Source of the DNA: Haloarcula vallismortis ATCC 29715 | Lineage (GTDB): Archaea > Halobacteriota > Halobacteria > Halobacteriales > Haloarculaceae | Length of the DNA stretch: 64,000 bases | Reading direction: 5' to 3' | Assembly (NCBI RefSeq): GCF_000337775.1 | Contig: NZ_AOLQ01000025.1 | Span: 62,001-126,000, forward strand | Shown: piece after piece, positions 33,073-41,429 of the stretch | How the letters are laid out: every line of letters begins with the position of its first letter | Numbering within the stretch: position 1 is the first letter of the stretch | Notes under the pieces: model-generated | Seen by the model: only the letters and a program-made list of their open reading frames with translations | What the model was told of the DNA's origin: nothing | Database searches by the model: none | Position numbers and translations under genes: made by a program

Positions 33073-33204
33073 CTACTCCTCGTTGTCCGGTGTTGTGTCG
33101 TTCTGGTTCACGTCGCCCGGCCAGACGCCGTGGTCCCAGACCTCGAAACCGTTGAATGTCTCTGTCGCACCTTTAGGCTTCCACTCGCTTTGTTCGTGTG
33201 CCAT
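33073..33204 (-). CDS. 43-residue acidic protein, unknown function
   Basis: A short ORF beginning M-A-H-E-Q-S-E-W-K-P-K-G and rich in Trp, Gly and acidic residues (F-E-V-W-D-H-G-V-W-P-G-D). The composition is typical of real haloarchaeal microproteins and not of random GC-rich frames, which are usually Arg-rich. A TTAAG element about 30 bases upstream could be its TATA. It is convergent with the DyP-like gene. Confidence 0.5.
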   Translation of the reverse strand: MAHEQSEWKPKGATETFNGFEVWDHGVWPGDVNQNDTTPDNEE

Positions 33205-33248
33205 TGTATATCAACTGTCGCAGTGACCGGGCTTAACTTTTGGTGCCG

Positions 33249-33593
33249 TCACTCAGACGGCGTCCCCGGCGGTTTCTGCTCGTCCGTGACCTCGTCGAGG
33301 AACGCGTTGGCGTAGAGGTCGACGTGCATCTTCAGAACCGCGCTCTCGTCGACGCCGCTCTCCTCGGCCTGCCGGCGGAGCAACGCGGCCAGTTCCTCGG
33401 TCGGCTCGTACCGTATCTCGCGGCCGTCGACCTCGAACGCCACGTTGTGGGACTGTGAGACGAGATGTTCGATCTCTAGCAGCGCCTGCTCGACTTTGGT
33501 CGCCATCGCCTCGTCGATGTCCTCTAATCGCCGGTCGGCCCACTCCTGTGCGGCCTCGTACAGGCGGTCGCTCACCTCGAAGGTAAGCGTCAA
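33249..33593 (-). CDS. Hypothetical acidic helical protein
   Basis: A 114-residue protein starting M-T-L-T-F-E-V-S-D-R-L-Y. It is mostly helical with a Q-A-L-L-E-I-E-H-L helix, a short beta segment (V-A-F-E-V-D-G-R-E-I-R-Y) and a polar C-terminus. There are no Cys and no membrane segment. The start overlaps the stop of the zinc-ribbon gene by four bases. No family recognised; a small DNA-binding or dimeric scaffold protein is possible. Confidence 0.65.
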   Translation of the reverse strand: MTLTFEVSDRLYEAAQEWADRRLEDIDEAMATKVEQALLEIEHLVSQSHNVAFEVDGREIRYEPTEELAALLRRQAEESGVDESAVLKMHVDLYANAFLDEVTDEQKPPGTPSE

Positions 33594-33733
33594 AACGACA
33601 CCCCCTCGCCCTCGAACTCAGGCGTCCACAGCGTCGTCTCCTCACACACCGGACAGTCCTGCCGGCGCGGTTGCCCCTCGAACGCCGAGAGGTCTATCAT
33701 CTGGCCACATTCCTCGCAACTGTAGTACGTCAT
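33590..33733 (-). CDS. 47-residue zinc-ribbon protein
   Basis: A tiny protein with two C-x2-C pairs (C-E-E-C-G and C-P-V-C-E) spaced 19 residues apart, the layout of a rubredoxin-type zinc ribbon. It starts M-T-Y-Y-S and is linked by four-base ATGA overlaps to both neighbours. Haloarchaeal zinc-ribbon microproteins are common and often regulatory; no specific role is shown here. Confidence 0.75.
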   Translation of the reverse strand: MTYYSCEECGQMIDLSAFEGQPRRQDCPVCEETTLWTPEFEGEGVSF

Positions 33734-33996
33734 TCTTCGGATGGCGGCCACGACTGTGGGGCCGGGTCTGACTCGGTAATCTCGGAGTACAGCACCACGA
33801 GTGCCCCGAGAACGATAGCCAACACAAGCACTCCGGCGATGCCACCCAGCGCGTTCTGGCCGATGAACGATGCCGTTCCGGCCGTGAAGTCGATGGCCGA
33901 CAGTACTTCGAACAGTGTCAGTAACAGCCAGACGAAGGCACCCAGCACCACGAACGTGAGTATCTTCGATTGTTGGACTGCGGTTCGGAGTGTCAT
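33730..33996 (-). CDS. Small two-helix membrane protein
   Basis: An 88-residue protein with two membrane helices (about 12-35 and 50-72) and a Pro/Glu-rich C-terminal tail (S-D-P-A-P-Q-S-W-P-P-S-E-E). It has its own TATA-like element, TATTTATAAC, at 34030-34040 on the minus strand, and leads a three-gene set with overlaps. Function unknown. Confidence 0.7.
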   Translation of the reverse strand: MTLRTAVQQSKILTFVVLGAFVWLLLTLFEVLSAIDFTAGTASFIGQNALGGIAGVLVLAIVLGALVVLYSEITESDPAPQSWPPSEE

Positions 33997-34029
33997 TGTC
34001 GTTCGTGTATGACAATGACCAGCAAGCGT

Positions 34030-34040
34030 TATAAATATAC
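34030..34040 (-). promoter_or_regulatory. TATA box of the small membrane / zinc-ribbon operon
   Basis: TATTTATAAC-like element on the minus strand about 33-43 bases before ATG 33996, inside the 48-base gap after the DUF7124-like gene. Confidence 0.5.
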
Positions 34041-34044
34041 GGCG

Positions 34045-34833
34045 TCACCCATCAGCGAGGTCCCAGTCTGCCTTCTCCGCGGCGTCGGCAAGCGAGATAA
34101 ACTCCCAGCCGGTCCGCTCGGCAATGGGCTCGTCGGCCGGTCGGCCCACTAGAACCATCCGCTCTGCGTAGAACATCGAGTGCTCGTTGATGTCGGCAAG
34201 CCGCTCGGCTGGCTCCTGGCCCGCGCCGCTGAAGAAGTCGGCGTCGATGCCGTTGTCGCGCTGGAATTTGTTGATGACGAAGGCGTCGACGTCGCCGACG
34301 ATACCAACCCAGTCGGCCCAGGCGCGCGCCTCGCGGAAGACCCGTTGCGGGTCGGCGAACTGCCGGGCCGCGTCGTATGTCACGGCCATCGTCATATCGT
34401 CGATGCCACCACCGTGAGGACCGCTCGCATCTACGGGCTCCTCGCCGGCGGCGGGGTCCTCGGCGACGTTCGAGGCGGGGTCAGTGTTAGTCGCGGCTGC
34501 GCCACCTGCGCCCCCGCTATCCGTCGGAATACCGACCGGCTTGTCTTTATTCTCACGGGGGACGTGGGGGACCGACTGACCACCACGGGCCGCGCTGGCG
34601 GTATTCCCATCGTTCCCCTCCATGCCGGTGTCGCCGTCCTGACTCGTCCCTGTGGCCGCATCGGGACTCTCAGCCTCGGCGTCGCTATTGGGCCGCACCG
34701 ATGCGGTCCCAGTGGCTCCGGGGTCGGGCTCGTCTTCGGGGTCACCCTCGCCACTCCAGAACCAGTCACCCCTGTTTGGCGTCTCTTCGTCGTCCTGTAC
34801 GTCGAGTTCGTCGAGGTCGATTTCGTCTGTCAT
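34045..34833 (-). CDS. DUF7124-like protein with long disordered N-terminal half
   Basis: A 262-residue protein. Residues 1-140 are low-complexity and acidic, rich in Gly, Asp, Ser, Pro and Thr, and look disordered. Residues about 145-262 form a compact domain (M-T-M-A-V-T-Y-D-A-A-R-Q-F-A-D-P, then W-V-G-I-V-G-D-V-D-A-F). The ATG overlaps the stop of the AOR-like gene by four bases, so the pair is co-translated. I recall a haloarchaeal family DUF7124 with this C-terminal domain; its function is unknown. A role as partner or regulator of the AOR homologue is inferred from position. Confidence 0.65.
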   Translation of the reverse strand: MTDEIDLDELDVQDDEETPNRGDWFWSGEGDPEDEPDPGATGTASVRPNSDAEAESPDAATGTSQDGDTGMEGNDGNTASAARGGQSVPHVPRENKDKPVGIPTDSGGAGGAAATNTDPASNVAEDPAAGEEPVDASGPHGGGIDDMTMAVTYDAARQFADPQRVFREARAWADWVGIVGDVDAFVINKFQRDNGIDADFFSGAGQEPAERLADINEHSMFYAERMVLVGRPADEPIAERTGWEFISLADAAEKADWDLADG

Positions 34834-36602
34834 TCTCCGAGTGTCGTGTCCGCTGGTAGTGTCGACTGGTCGACGGCGTCCGCGAGGCCAAGTCGTTCGA
34901 TTGTCTCGGCGGTGGGCCGGCCGTCGGTGTCCCAGCCGCGCTGGTCATAGTAGGCGTCGAGCATCGCGTCGAAGGACTCGGTGTCGATTGCCGCGCCCGC
35001 GTTCGGTCCCGAATCGAGCGGTTCCTGCAGTTTCGCCGGAAGTTCGTCGTCAGCCCGCGAGACGCCCTCGCGGACGTTGAACAGGCGTGTGAGCGTCCAG
35101 ACGCGCTCGCCGACCGTCGCGAGGTCGCCGTCAGTGTCCAGACCGATAGCGTCGAGCCACTCCGCGCCGAGGTCGTCGAAGGCGTCGCCGACGAAATCAT
35201 CGACGACGAGACACCACAGCACTGAGCGCTGGTCCTGTTCGCGAATGACGGCCGCGGCCGCTCGCTCGGGGCTCCAGTCGCCGTCGAAGGCCTCCCGCTC
35301 GATGGGGAGCGCCCGCCGGTGGCAGGCTCCGCGGTCGCTGGTCGCGTACGCCAGCGCCATGCTCCGTGCGCCGCGGGGGTCGTACGCGGGCAGTTCCATG
35401 GCCTTGACCGTCGGCAGGAGGTCGTCCCCGCCCAGGCGGGCCGAAGCCGCGTCGACGCCGTCGGCCAGGGCGTCCCCGAGCGTCGTCTCCCGCGCGACGA
35501 TTTCGTTCAGAAGCGCTCGCGCGTCGTCGGGACTTCCGTAGTCGAACGATTCCTCCAGCAGACCTACGTCGCCGGCTTTGATGGCCCACGAAACGGCGCT
35601 CCCGGCGCTGATGAGGTCGAGGCCGAGTCGGTTGCACGTCTCGCCCAACGTCGCCACAGCGTCGAAGTCGTCGATGCCGAGCCCGGCCCCGAGACTCATC
35701 GCCGTCGCACCGCGGGGGACGGTCTCACCGTCCTCCGTCTCGACGCGGAATCCGCCGGGACTGTCCGCATCGTCGTACTCCCGCCCCGCGGCGAGGTCCT
35801 GTACGGCCTCGATGCCGACTCCGTCGGCCCCCTCGAACTGACCGTCCTCCCAGCCCCGCGTCGAGAGCGCACCGACCTCGTTGGCGAAATCGACCGTCTC
35901 CACGGTCCCGCTGGCGTGGAGCCACTGTCCGGTGTCGCCCTCGCGGTACCGCTTTGCGTACTGTTTCCGTAGCTCCGCGAGGTCTGTCGGCGGGTCGCCG
36001 CGGACGACGATGGCTTTCAGTCGCTTTGCGCCCATCACTGCCCCGGCACCGCCCCGGCCGGCGTGGTGTTCGCCGCCGTCGGAGGCGATGGTCGCGAACG
36101 CGACGCCCTGCTCGCCCGCTGGGCCGATACACGCCACCGCAGCCTCGGGAAACGCCGCGTCGGTTTCGGCCGTGTCATGGCCCCACGTCTCGGCGGGTTC
36201 GACCGTCGCGTCGTCGTCCTTGACGACGAGTGTGACCGGCTCCGAGGCGCGTCCGGTGACCAGAATCCCGACGTGGTCCTGCAACGCGCCGGCCAGCGTG
36301 TCCGGAAACGTCCCGCCGGCGTAGGAGTCGAGGAAACCACCAGTCAGCGGCGACTTCGTGACCGCCGCGTAGCGCGTTTCGCCGGGGAGCAACCCGGAAA
36401 CCGGTCCGAGCATGAACAACAGGACGTTCTCGGGGGCCAGCGGGTCGGTGCCGGCGTCGAGTTCGTCGTACAGGTACCGAGCGCCCAGGCCCTTGCCGCC
36501 CACGAACCGCCGACGCCACCGCTCCGGGACCGGACGACTCTCGACCGACGCCGACGACAGGTTGACGTGGAGCATCCGGTCTCGGTTGCCTACTGTCATC
36601 AT
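34830..36602 (-). CDS. Aldehyde:ferredoxin oxidoreductase family protein lacking [4Fe-4S] ligands
   Basis: A 590-residue homologue of tungsten AOR. The N-terminal L-H-V-N-L-S-S and F-V-G-G-K-G-L-G, the pterin motif A-G-R-G-G-A-G-A-V-M-G-A-K (residues 181-193), N-E-V-G-A-L-S-T-R-G and E-T-C-N-R-L-G-L-D are conserved. The C-x2-C-x3-C cluster motif expected near residues 270-282 is absent. The protein has only four Cys (158, 323, 427, 464), none grouped. It may bind tungstopterin without a cluster and use another acceptor, or have a new role. Start at CATCAT, 36600-36602. Co-translated with the DUF7124-like gene and divergent from mobA. Confidence 0.85.
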   Translation of the reverse strand: MMTVGNRDRMLHVNLSSASVESRPVPERWRRRFVGGKGLGARYLYDELDAGTDPLAPENVLLFMLGPVSGLLPGETRYAAVTKSPLTGGFLDSYAGGTFPDTLAGALQDHVGILVTGRASEPVTLVVKDDDATVEPAETWGHDTAETDAAFPEAAVACIGPAGEQGVAFATIASDGGEHHAGRGGAGAVMGAKRLKAIVVRGDPPTDLAELRKQYAKRYREGDTGQWLHASGTVETVDFANEVGALSTRGWEDGQFEGADGVGIEAVQDLAAGREYDDADSPGGFRVETEDGETVPRGATAMSLGAGLGIDDFDAVATLGETCNRLGLDLISAGSAVSWAIKAGDVGLLEESFDYGSPDDARALLNEIVARETTLGDALADGVDAASARLGGDDLLPTVKAMELPAYDPRGARSMALAYATSDRGACHRRALPIEREAFDGDWSPERAAAAVIREQDQRSVLWCLVVDDFVGDAFDDLGAEWLDAIGLDTDGDLATVGERVWTLTRLFNVREGVSRADDELPAKLQEPLDSGPNAGAAIDTESFDAMLDAYYDQRGWDTDGRPTAETIERLGLADAVDQSTLPADTTLGE

Positions 36603-36680
36603 ACCTCATTCTTCTGTCTGTCGACTAAAGGATTACCCACAGCACGAAGCGCCTTTCTGCCAGACCTGAGAAGGCAGAGT

Positions 36681-37286
36681 ATGCGCGCAGGCATTATCAT
36701 CGCTGGCGGCCGGTCGACGCGGTTCGGCGACAGCGACAAGGCCGTCGCTGACCTCGCTGGCACGCCGATGATCCGCCGCGTCGCCGACCGACTGGGGCAG
36801 GCCGTCGGCGAACTCGTCGTGAACTGCCGCGAGGACCAGGTCGAGGCCATCGACGCGGCGCTTTCGGACCACACCCTCGACCCGACGTTCGCGCTCGATA
36901 CGGACCCCGACCAGGGGCCGATGGCAGGCATCGCGACCGGGCTGGGGGCCGTCGAGAGCGAGTACGCGGCCGTGGTGGCCTGTGACATGCCCTTTGTCGA
37001 CCCGTCGTTCGTCGACTACCTGTTCGAGCGGGCGGCGTCCCACGAGGCCGCGGTCCCGCGCCCCGACGAGTGGTTCCAGACGACACAGGCAGTGTATCAC
37101 GCAGACGCCATGGGCGACGCCTGCCAGCGAGCGCTGGAGCGCGGCGAGCACAGGATTGTCGAGCCGCTGTTCGACCTCGATTACGTCGTCGTCGAGCGCG
37201 AGGAGATTCTCGAACACACCTCATTGGATACGTTCGAGAACCTCAACACTCGCGAGGAGTTCGAGGCCGCTATCGAGCGGCTCTAG
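36681..37286 (+). CDS. mobA: Molybdenum cofactor guanylyltransferase
   Basis: A 201-residue nucleotidyltransferase. The N-terminal I-I-I-A-G-G-R-S-T-R-F-G-D-S-D-K-A is the MobA GTP-binding loop. V-A-C-D-M-P-F-V carries the metal-binding Asp, and D-Q-G-P-M-A-G-I and F-E-N-L-N-T are family motifs. It joins GMP to molybdopterin to make the dinucleotide form used by DMSO-reductase-family enzymes such as the nearby fdhA product. ATG 36681 gives the normal length; longer upstream starts would run antisense through the AOR gene. Confidence 0.92.
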   Translation: MRAGIIIAGGRSTRFGDSDKAVADLAGTPMIRRVADRLGQAVGELVVNCREDQVEAIDAALSDHTLDPTFALDTDPDQGPMAGIATGLGAVESEYAAVVACDMPFVDPSFVDYLFERAASHEAAVPRPDEWFQTTQAVYHADAMGDACQRALERGEHRIVEPLFDLDYVVVEREEILEHTSLDTFENLNTREEFEAAIERL

Positions 37287-37308
37287 GGGCCGCTGGGGCC
37301 AGCCGTGC

Positions 37309-38028
37309 TCAGACGACAGCGACGAGCGGGTCGTCTGCTCGCATCTCGGCGAGCACGACACGCGGGACATCGGCGCGCTCGTGAATCGCTTCGGCGACGG
37401 CCCGCGCGCTCGTTTCGAGTTCGTCGTCGTCGACCATGTTGAGCAGCGGAATCGCGGTCGCGCTGGCTGGCAGGTCTTTCAATCCACCTCGGTCGCTGGC
37501 GAGCACCGCGGCGACATCTTGCGGGTGGATCACGTCGCCGGGGTCCAGCCCGGTAATCGCGGCCACTTCGTCGACTCGATGGACAATGTCGTCCGTTAGC
37601 GGTTCGCCGACGACGTGAGCGCTCGCGATGGGAACGACCGTCGAGGCCGTCGAGGGGAGCTGTGGCTCGCGGTCGCTCGGCGCTTTGAATTCTCGCATTC
37701 GCGCGCCGTCAGCTTTCACCAGAATCGGGTGGTCGATGTCTGCCAGGTCGGCGACGGTCGCCGGGTCGTAGCCGCGGTAGCGGTCCGGGCGTTCCTGTGC
37801 CGGGACGACACCCAGCGGCCACGCAGATGCCGTCTCGATGGCTGTCCGTGGGGTCTCTGTCACAACAACGTCTGTGACCCAGCCGTCGAAAATCGGAATT
37901 CGGACCGTCGCAGTAACGACTGCGCGCACCAGTCGCGCTGCGAGTGTTGCCATCGCCGTCTTCTTCCCCCCAGCGCCGACGAAGCAGGTGGTCCCGTGCT
38001 GTGCGTCTAGCGCGTCGACGATGTCCAT
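37309..38028 (-). CDS. yqeC: YqeC-like P-loop protein (selenium-dependent molybdenum hydroxylase accessory family)
   Basis: A 239-residue protein. The N-terminal P-loop-like F-V-G-A-G-G-K-K-T-A-M and the later I-L-V-K-A-D-G-A-R-M-R-E-F-K-A-P (Walker-B region) match YqeC. The tail V-V-L-A-E-M-R-A-D-D-P-L-V is also conserved. In bacteria YqeC is linked to maturation of selenium-dependent molybdenum hydroxylases. Here it sits between mobA and moaA, which supports a molybdenum-enzyme role without proving selenium use. Convergent with mobA. Confidence 0.8.
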   Translation of the reverse strand: MDIVDALDAQHGTTCFVGAGGKKTAMATLAARLVRAVVTATVRIPIFDGWVTDVVVTETPRTAIETASAWPLGVVPAQERPDRYRGYDPATVADLADIDHPILVKADGARMREFKAPSDREPQLPSTASTVVPIASAHVVGEPLTDDIVHRVDEVAAITGLDPGDVIHPQDVAAVLASDRGGLKDLPASATAIPLLNMVDDDELETSARAVAEAIHERADVPRVVLAEMRADDPLVAVV

Positions 38029-38098
38029 ACGCAGTGCAGGGCAGTGGTCTGGTTAATCGTTACCCTGTGTCCGACGACGGCACTGGAGCAGTCACGCC

Positions 38099-38106
38099 AT
38101 TTAATA
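38099..38106 (+). promoter_or_regulatory. TATA box of moaA
   Basis: TTTAATAG about 30-36 bases before ATG 38135, predicting a leader of a few bases. Confidence 0.5.
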
Positions 38107-38134
38107 GGCTGTGCTGTGAACAGTTAGCAAGGAT

Positions 38135-39217
38135 ATGCTCGAAGACGACTTCGGTCGCGAGGTCTCCGGTGTCCGCGTCTCCCTCACCGACCGGTGTAAC
38201 TTCGACTGCGTCTACTGCCACAACGAGGGGCTGGGCGACACACGGGGCCCGATGGAGGCACAGGACGACGAACTCACTGCCGACACCATCGTGGCCTTCC
38301 TCGAAGTCGCCGCCGAATTCGGCGTCGACTCGGTGAAGTTCACTGGCGGGGAGCCGATGCTCCGGGAGGACCTAGAGGAGATCGTCCGGCGCGCACCCGA
38401 CGAGATGGAGGTGTCGATGACGACCAACGGCACCTTCCTTCCCGGCCGCGCCCCGGACCTCGTCGACGCCGGACTCGAGCGAGTCAACGTCTCGCAGGAC
38501 GCCCTCGATAGCGAGGCCTTCGCCGAACTGACCCAGAGCGGGGCTTACGACCGCGTCCTCGAAGGCGTGGAAGCGGCGCTGGACGCCGGCCTCGAACCGG
38601 TAAAGCTCAATATGGTCGTCTTCGAGCCGACCGCGGGCTACGTCCCGAAGATGGTCGACCACGTCGCCGAGAACCCCGGCCTCCAGCTTCAGCTCATCGA
38701 GTACATGCCTGAACTGGCGGGCCACCCGGAGTGGGCCATCGACATCGACCGGGTCCACGACTGGCTTGAGGACCGCGCCGACAAAGTCGAACACCGCGAG
38801 ATGCACGACCGCAAGCGCTACTGGATGCACAGCAGCGACGCGGCGGTCGAAAGTAGCGGCGCTACAACATCACTGGCCGCGTCCGACGGCGGGATACGGA
38901 CGGAACCGGTCAACAACCGCAACAGCGGGATGGTCGAAATCGTCGATCCCGTCGGCAACAAGAACTTCTGTGCGAACTGTCACCGCGTGCGGCTCACCCA
39001 CGACGGCTACCTCAAGGGCTGTCTGAACCGAAACGACGACCTGCGTGACATCGGCACGACCAAGGAGTCGATGCGCGATGCGTTCCGCGAGACAGTCGAC
39101 ACCCGCGTCCCCTACTACGGCGAGTATATGGTCGAAACAGAAGATGGCGAGTGGGAGATAAACGAGGAGTACATCGACACCGACGGGGACCGTGCGCCCT
39201 ACGAGTACTCGGAGTAG
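38135..39217 (+). CDS. moaA: GTP 3',8-cyclase (molybdenum cofactor biosynthesis protein A)
   Basis: A 360-residue radical-SAM enzyme for the first step of molybdopterin synthesis. The SAM cluster is C21-x3-C25-x2-C28 in [10 protein letters not shown]. The second, GTP-binding cluster is formed by the C-terminal F-C-A-N-C-H-R-V-R and G-C-L Cys residues. F-T-G-G-E-P-M-L-R is the SAM-binding GGEP motif. A haloarchaeal polar insert (Ser/Ala/Gly-rich, about residues 240-265) separates the barrel from the C-terminal part. Followed by the MOT1-like transporter gene on the same strand, 51 bases later. Confidence 0.95.
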   Translation: MLEDDFGREVSGVRVSLTDRCNFDCVYCHNEGLGDTRGPMEAQDDELTADTIVAFLEVAAEFGVDSVKFTGGEPMLREDLEEIVRRAPDEMEVSMTTNGTFLPGRAPDLVDAGLERVNVSQDALDSEAFAELTQSGAYDRVLEGVEAALDAGLEPVKLNMVVFEPTAGYVPKMVDHVAENPGLQLQLIEYMPELAGHPEWAIDIDRVHDWLEDRADKVEHREMHDRKRYWMHSSDAAVESSGATTSLAASDGGIRTEPVNNRNSGMVEIVDPVGNKNFCANCHRVRLTHDGYLKGCLNRNDDLRDIGTTKESMRDAFRETVDTRVPYYGEYMVETEDGEWEINEEYIDTDGDRAPYEYSE

Positions 39218-39268
39218 CGACCGCCGCGGGCAAACGCTCTTACTGTTCCATCGTGAAAACCGGCCAGG

Positions 39269-40354
39269 ATGAGTTTCACGTTCCGCGACCAGACGACGGT
39301 TTCGCTGTCGTGGAACGAACTGACCGGTGCGGTCGGGGACTCGGCAACGGTGCTGCCGGTCGTCGTGGCCGTCGCCGTGCTGACGGAGCTCTCGCTCCCG
39401 GTCATGCTCGTCTGGTTCGGCGTTTTTCAGGTCGTCTGGGGGCTGTACTACGGCGTCCCAATATCGGTCGAGCCGATGAAGGCCTTCGCCGCACTGGTCA
39501 TCGCCGGAACCATCTCCACCGGTGAACTGGTCGTCGCGGGGCTTTTGCTGGCCGGTATCCTGCTCGTGCTCGGAACGACGCAATCACTCGAAACCGTCAA
39601 TCAGTACGTCGATGACACTGTCGTTCGGGGGGTGCAACTCGGCGTCGCGCTGGTCCTGCTAGAAACCGGCATCGGTCTCGGACTCACCGACCTGCGGCTC
39701 GTGGCTGTCGCTATCGGTGTAGTGGCTGTTTTCGCGCTCCTGGGCCACAGCGGGCAGAGCGCCTTCGCCGTCTTCGCCGTTGGAGCCGCCCTTGCCCTCG
39801 CGGAGACCGGGATGCCGACGCCAGCGGTCCCCGGTGTTGACGCTATGTTTATGCTCCCGAGCATGACGCTATCGGCGCAGACGGCGGAAGCCGTCCTCGC
39901 CCAGATTGCGGTCACGGTCGGCAACGCCGCCCTCGCCACGTCGGTCTTGCTCGCGGATTACTTCGACCGGGACGTGTCTGTGGACCAGCTCTCAAACAGC
40001 ATGGGGCTGATGAACCTTGCTGCGGTCCCCTTTGGCGCATTCCCGATGTGTCACGGGAGCGGTGGCGTCGCCGGGAAGTATGCCTTCGGTGCCAGAACGC
40101 CCGGCGCGAACCTGATACTCGGCGCGGGCTACGTGCTGACCGCGTTTCTCGCTGTCGGCGTTATCGCGGCCTACCCGACGGCGCTGCTCGGCGTCATTCT
40201 GGTGCTGATCGCGCTTCAGCTGGGCTGGACCGGGGTTTCCAGAACGGATGATCTGACAGTGGTCGCGGCGATCGGCGTCTTCGGTGTGCTCGTCAACCTC
40301 GGCCTTGCACTCGTCCTCGGCGTTCTCGTCCAGCAACTGCGCGCCAAGGTGTGA
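39269..40354 (+). CDS. MOT1-type molybdate (or sulfate) transporter
   Basis: A 361-residue protein with about 10-11 membrane helices. The signature motifs of the MOT1 branch of SulP-like transporters are present: E-L-T-G-A-V-G-D-S-A-T-V-L-P near residue 17, P-M-K-A-F-A-A in the middle, and P-M-C-H-G-S-G-G-V-A-G-K-Y-A-F-G-A-R near residue 258. There is no STAS domain, as expected for MOT1. Its place directly after moaA argues for molybdate or tungstate as substrate. Confidence 0.88.
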   Translation: MSFTFRDQTTVSLSWNELTGAVGDSATVLPVVVAVAVLTELSLPVMLVWFGVFQVVWGLYYGVPISVEPMKAFAALVIAGTISTGELVVAGLLLAGILLVLGTTQSLETVNQYVDDTVVRGVQLGVALVLLETGIGLGLTDLRLVAVAIGVVAVFALLGHSGQSAFAVFAVGAALALAETGMPTPAVPGVDAMFMLPSMTLSAQTAEAVLAQIAVTVGNAALATSVLLADYFDRDVSVDQLSNSMGLMNLAAVPFGAFPMCHGSGGVAGKYAFGARTPGANLILGAGYVLTAFLAVGVIAAYPTALLGVILVLIALQLGWTGVSRTDDLTVVAAIGVFGVLVNLGLALVLGVLVQQLRAKV

Positions 40355-40408
40355 CCGCGGGCCGGCCCCCACACGCTTGTATCAGGAGGTCGAAGGGACG
40401 ACTAATAG

Positions 40409-41422
40409 ATGCGCCCTGCAACGGAACTCGAAAACCTGCTTGGAGAAGCCGAATCACTCACTATCGTCTGCCACAACAACCCCGACCCAGACTGTCTGGC
40501 TAGCGCGCTCGCACTCGGTCGCATCGCGGCCGCCGTCGGCATCGACGAGCGGCGAATCCTCTACAGCGGCGAGATATCTCACCAGCAGAACCGCTCGTTC
40601 GTCAATCTGCTTGAGATGGACCTCCGGGAGTTCGATGCGGCTGACGTAACAGACCGGGACTCCTCGGAACTGCTTGCTTTCGTCGACCACTCGATACCGG
40701 GGTCGAACAACCGCGTTCCCGAAGATGTCTCGGTCGACATCGTCATCGACCACCATCCCGCCGAGGACATCCGAGCCCGGTTCGTCGATCACCGCGTGGA
40801 GAGCGGGGCAACGGCGACGATACTGACCGAGTACCTGCGGGACCTCGAGATCGAACTTGACGACCGACTGGCGACCGCGCTGCTGTTTGCGATCCGTCGG
40901 GAGACGCTGGGGTTCCTGCGCGGCGTGACCCCGGACGAGTACGGGGCCGCCGGCTTTCTGACTGAAACGGCCGACGCGGACCTGCTTCGACAGCTATCTT
41001 CGCCGTCAGTCAGCGGCGCGACCGTCGACGCAATCGCGGACGCCATCGAGAACCGGACGGTCCGTGGGTCGGTGCTGATCTCACACGTCGGGCGGACGCC
41101 GGAGCGGGACGCCCTGCCGCAGGCGGCCGACTACCTGGCGACCCTGGAGGGCGTTGAGACAGCCATCGTCTTCGGTATCGTCGAGGACACCATCCATCTC
41201 AGTGCCCGGTCGACGGATTCCCGGGTCAATATCGGCGACGTGTTGAACGACTCGTTGGGCGACGTCGGAAGCGCGGGCGGCCACCGGGAGATGGCCGGCG
41301 GGGAGGTGCCACTCGGTATCTTCGCTGATTACACGAGTGATGACACCGTCCTCGTCGACATCGTCGAGCAAGTGATTTCGGCGCGGCTGTTCGCCGGGTT
41401 GAACCTCTCAGAAGACAACTGA
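40409..41422 (+). CDS. DHH-family phosphoesterase
   Basis: A 337-residue protein. The DHH domain has C-H-N-N-P-D-P-D, F-V-D-H-S-I-P-G and V-I-D-H-H-P-A-E-D, which bind two metal ions. The C-terminal DHHA1 domain has G-G-H-R-E-M-A-G-G. The layout is that of archaeal NrnA-like oligoribonuclease/pAp phosphatase or related single-strand nucleases. It is separated from the transporter gene by 54 bases and convergent with the aCPSF1 gene. Exact substrate unknown. Confidence 0.88.
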   Translation: MRPATELENLLGEAESLTIVCHNNPDPDCLASALALGRIAAAVGIDERRILYSGEISHQQNRSFVNLLEMDLREFDAADVTDRDSSELLAFVDHSIPGSNNRVPEDVSVDIVIDHHPAEDIRARFVDHRVESGATATILTEYLRDLEIELDDRLATALLFAIRRETLGFLRGVTPDEYGAAGFLTETADADLLRQLSSPSVSGATVDAIADAIENRTVRGSVLISHVGRTPERDALPQAADYLATLEGVETAIVFGIVEDTIHLSARSTDSRVNIGDVLNDSLGDVGSAGGHREMAGGEVPLGIFADYTSDDTVLVDIVEQVISARLFAGLNLSEDN

Positions 41423-41429
41423 GCCGCCG

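Noticed and set aside
33249-33733. A toxin-antitoxin pair
   Set aside because: The two small proteins overlap, but neither shows a known toxin or antitoxin fold by eye, and a third membrane gene belongs to the same set.
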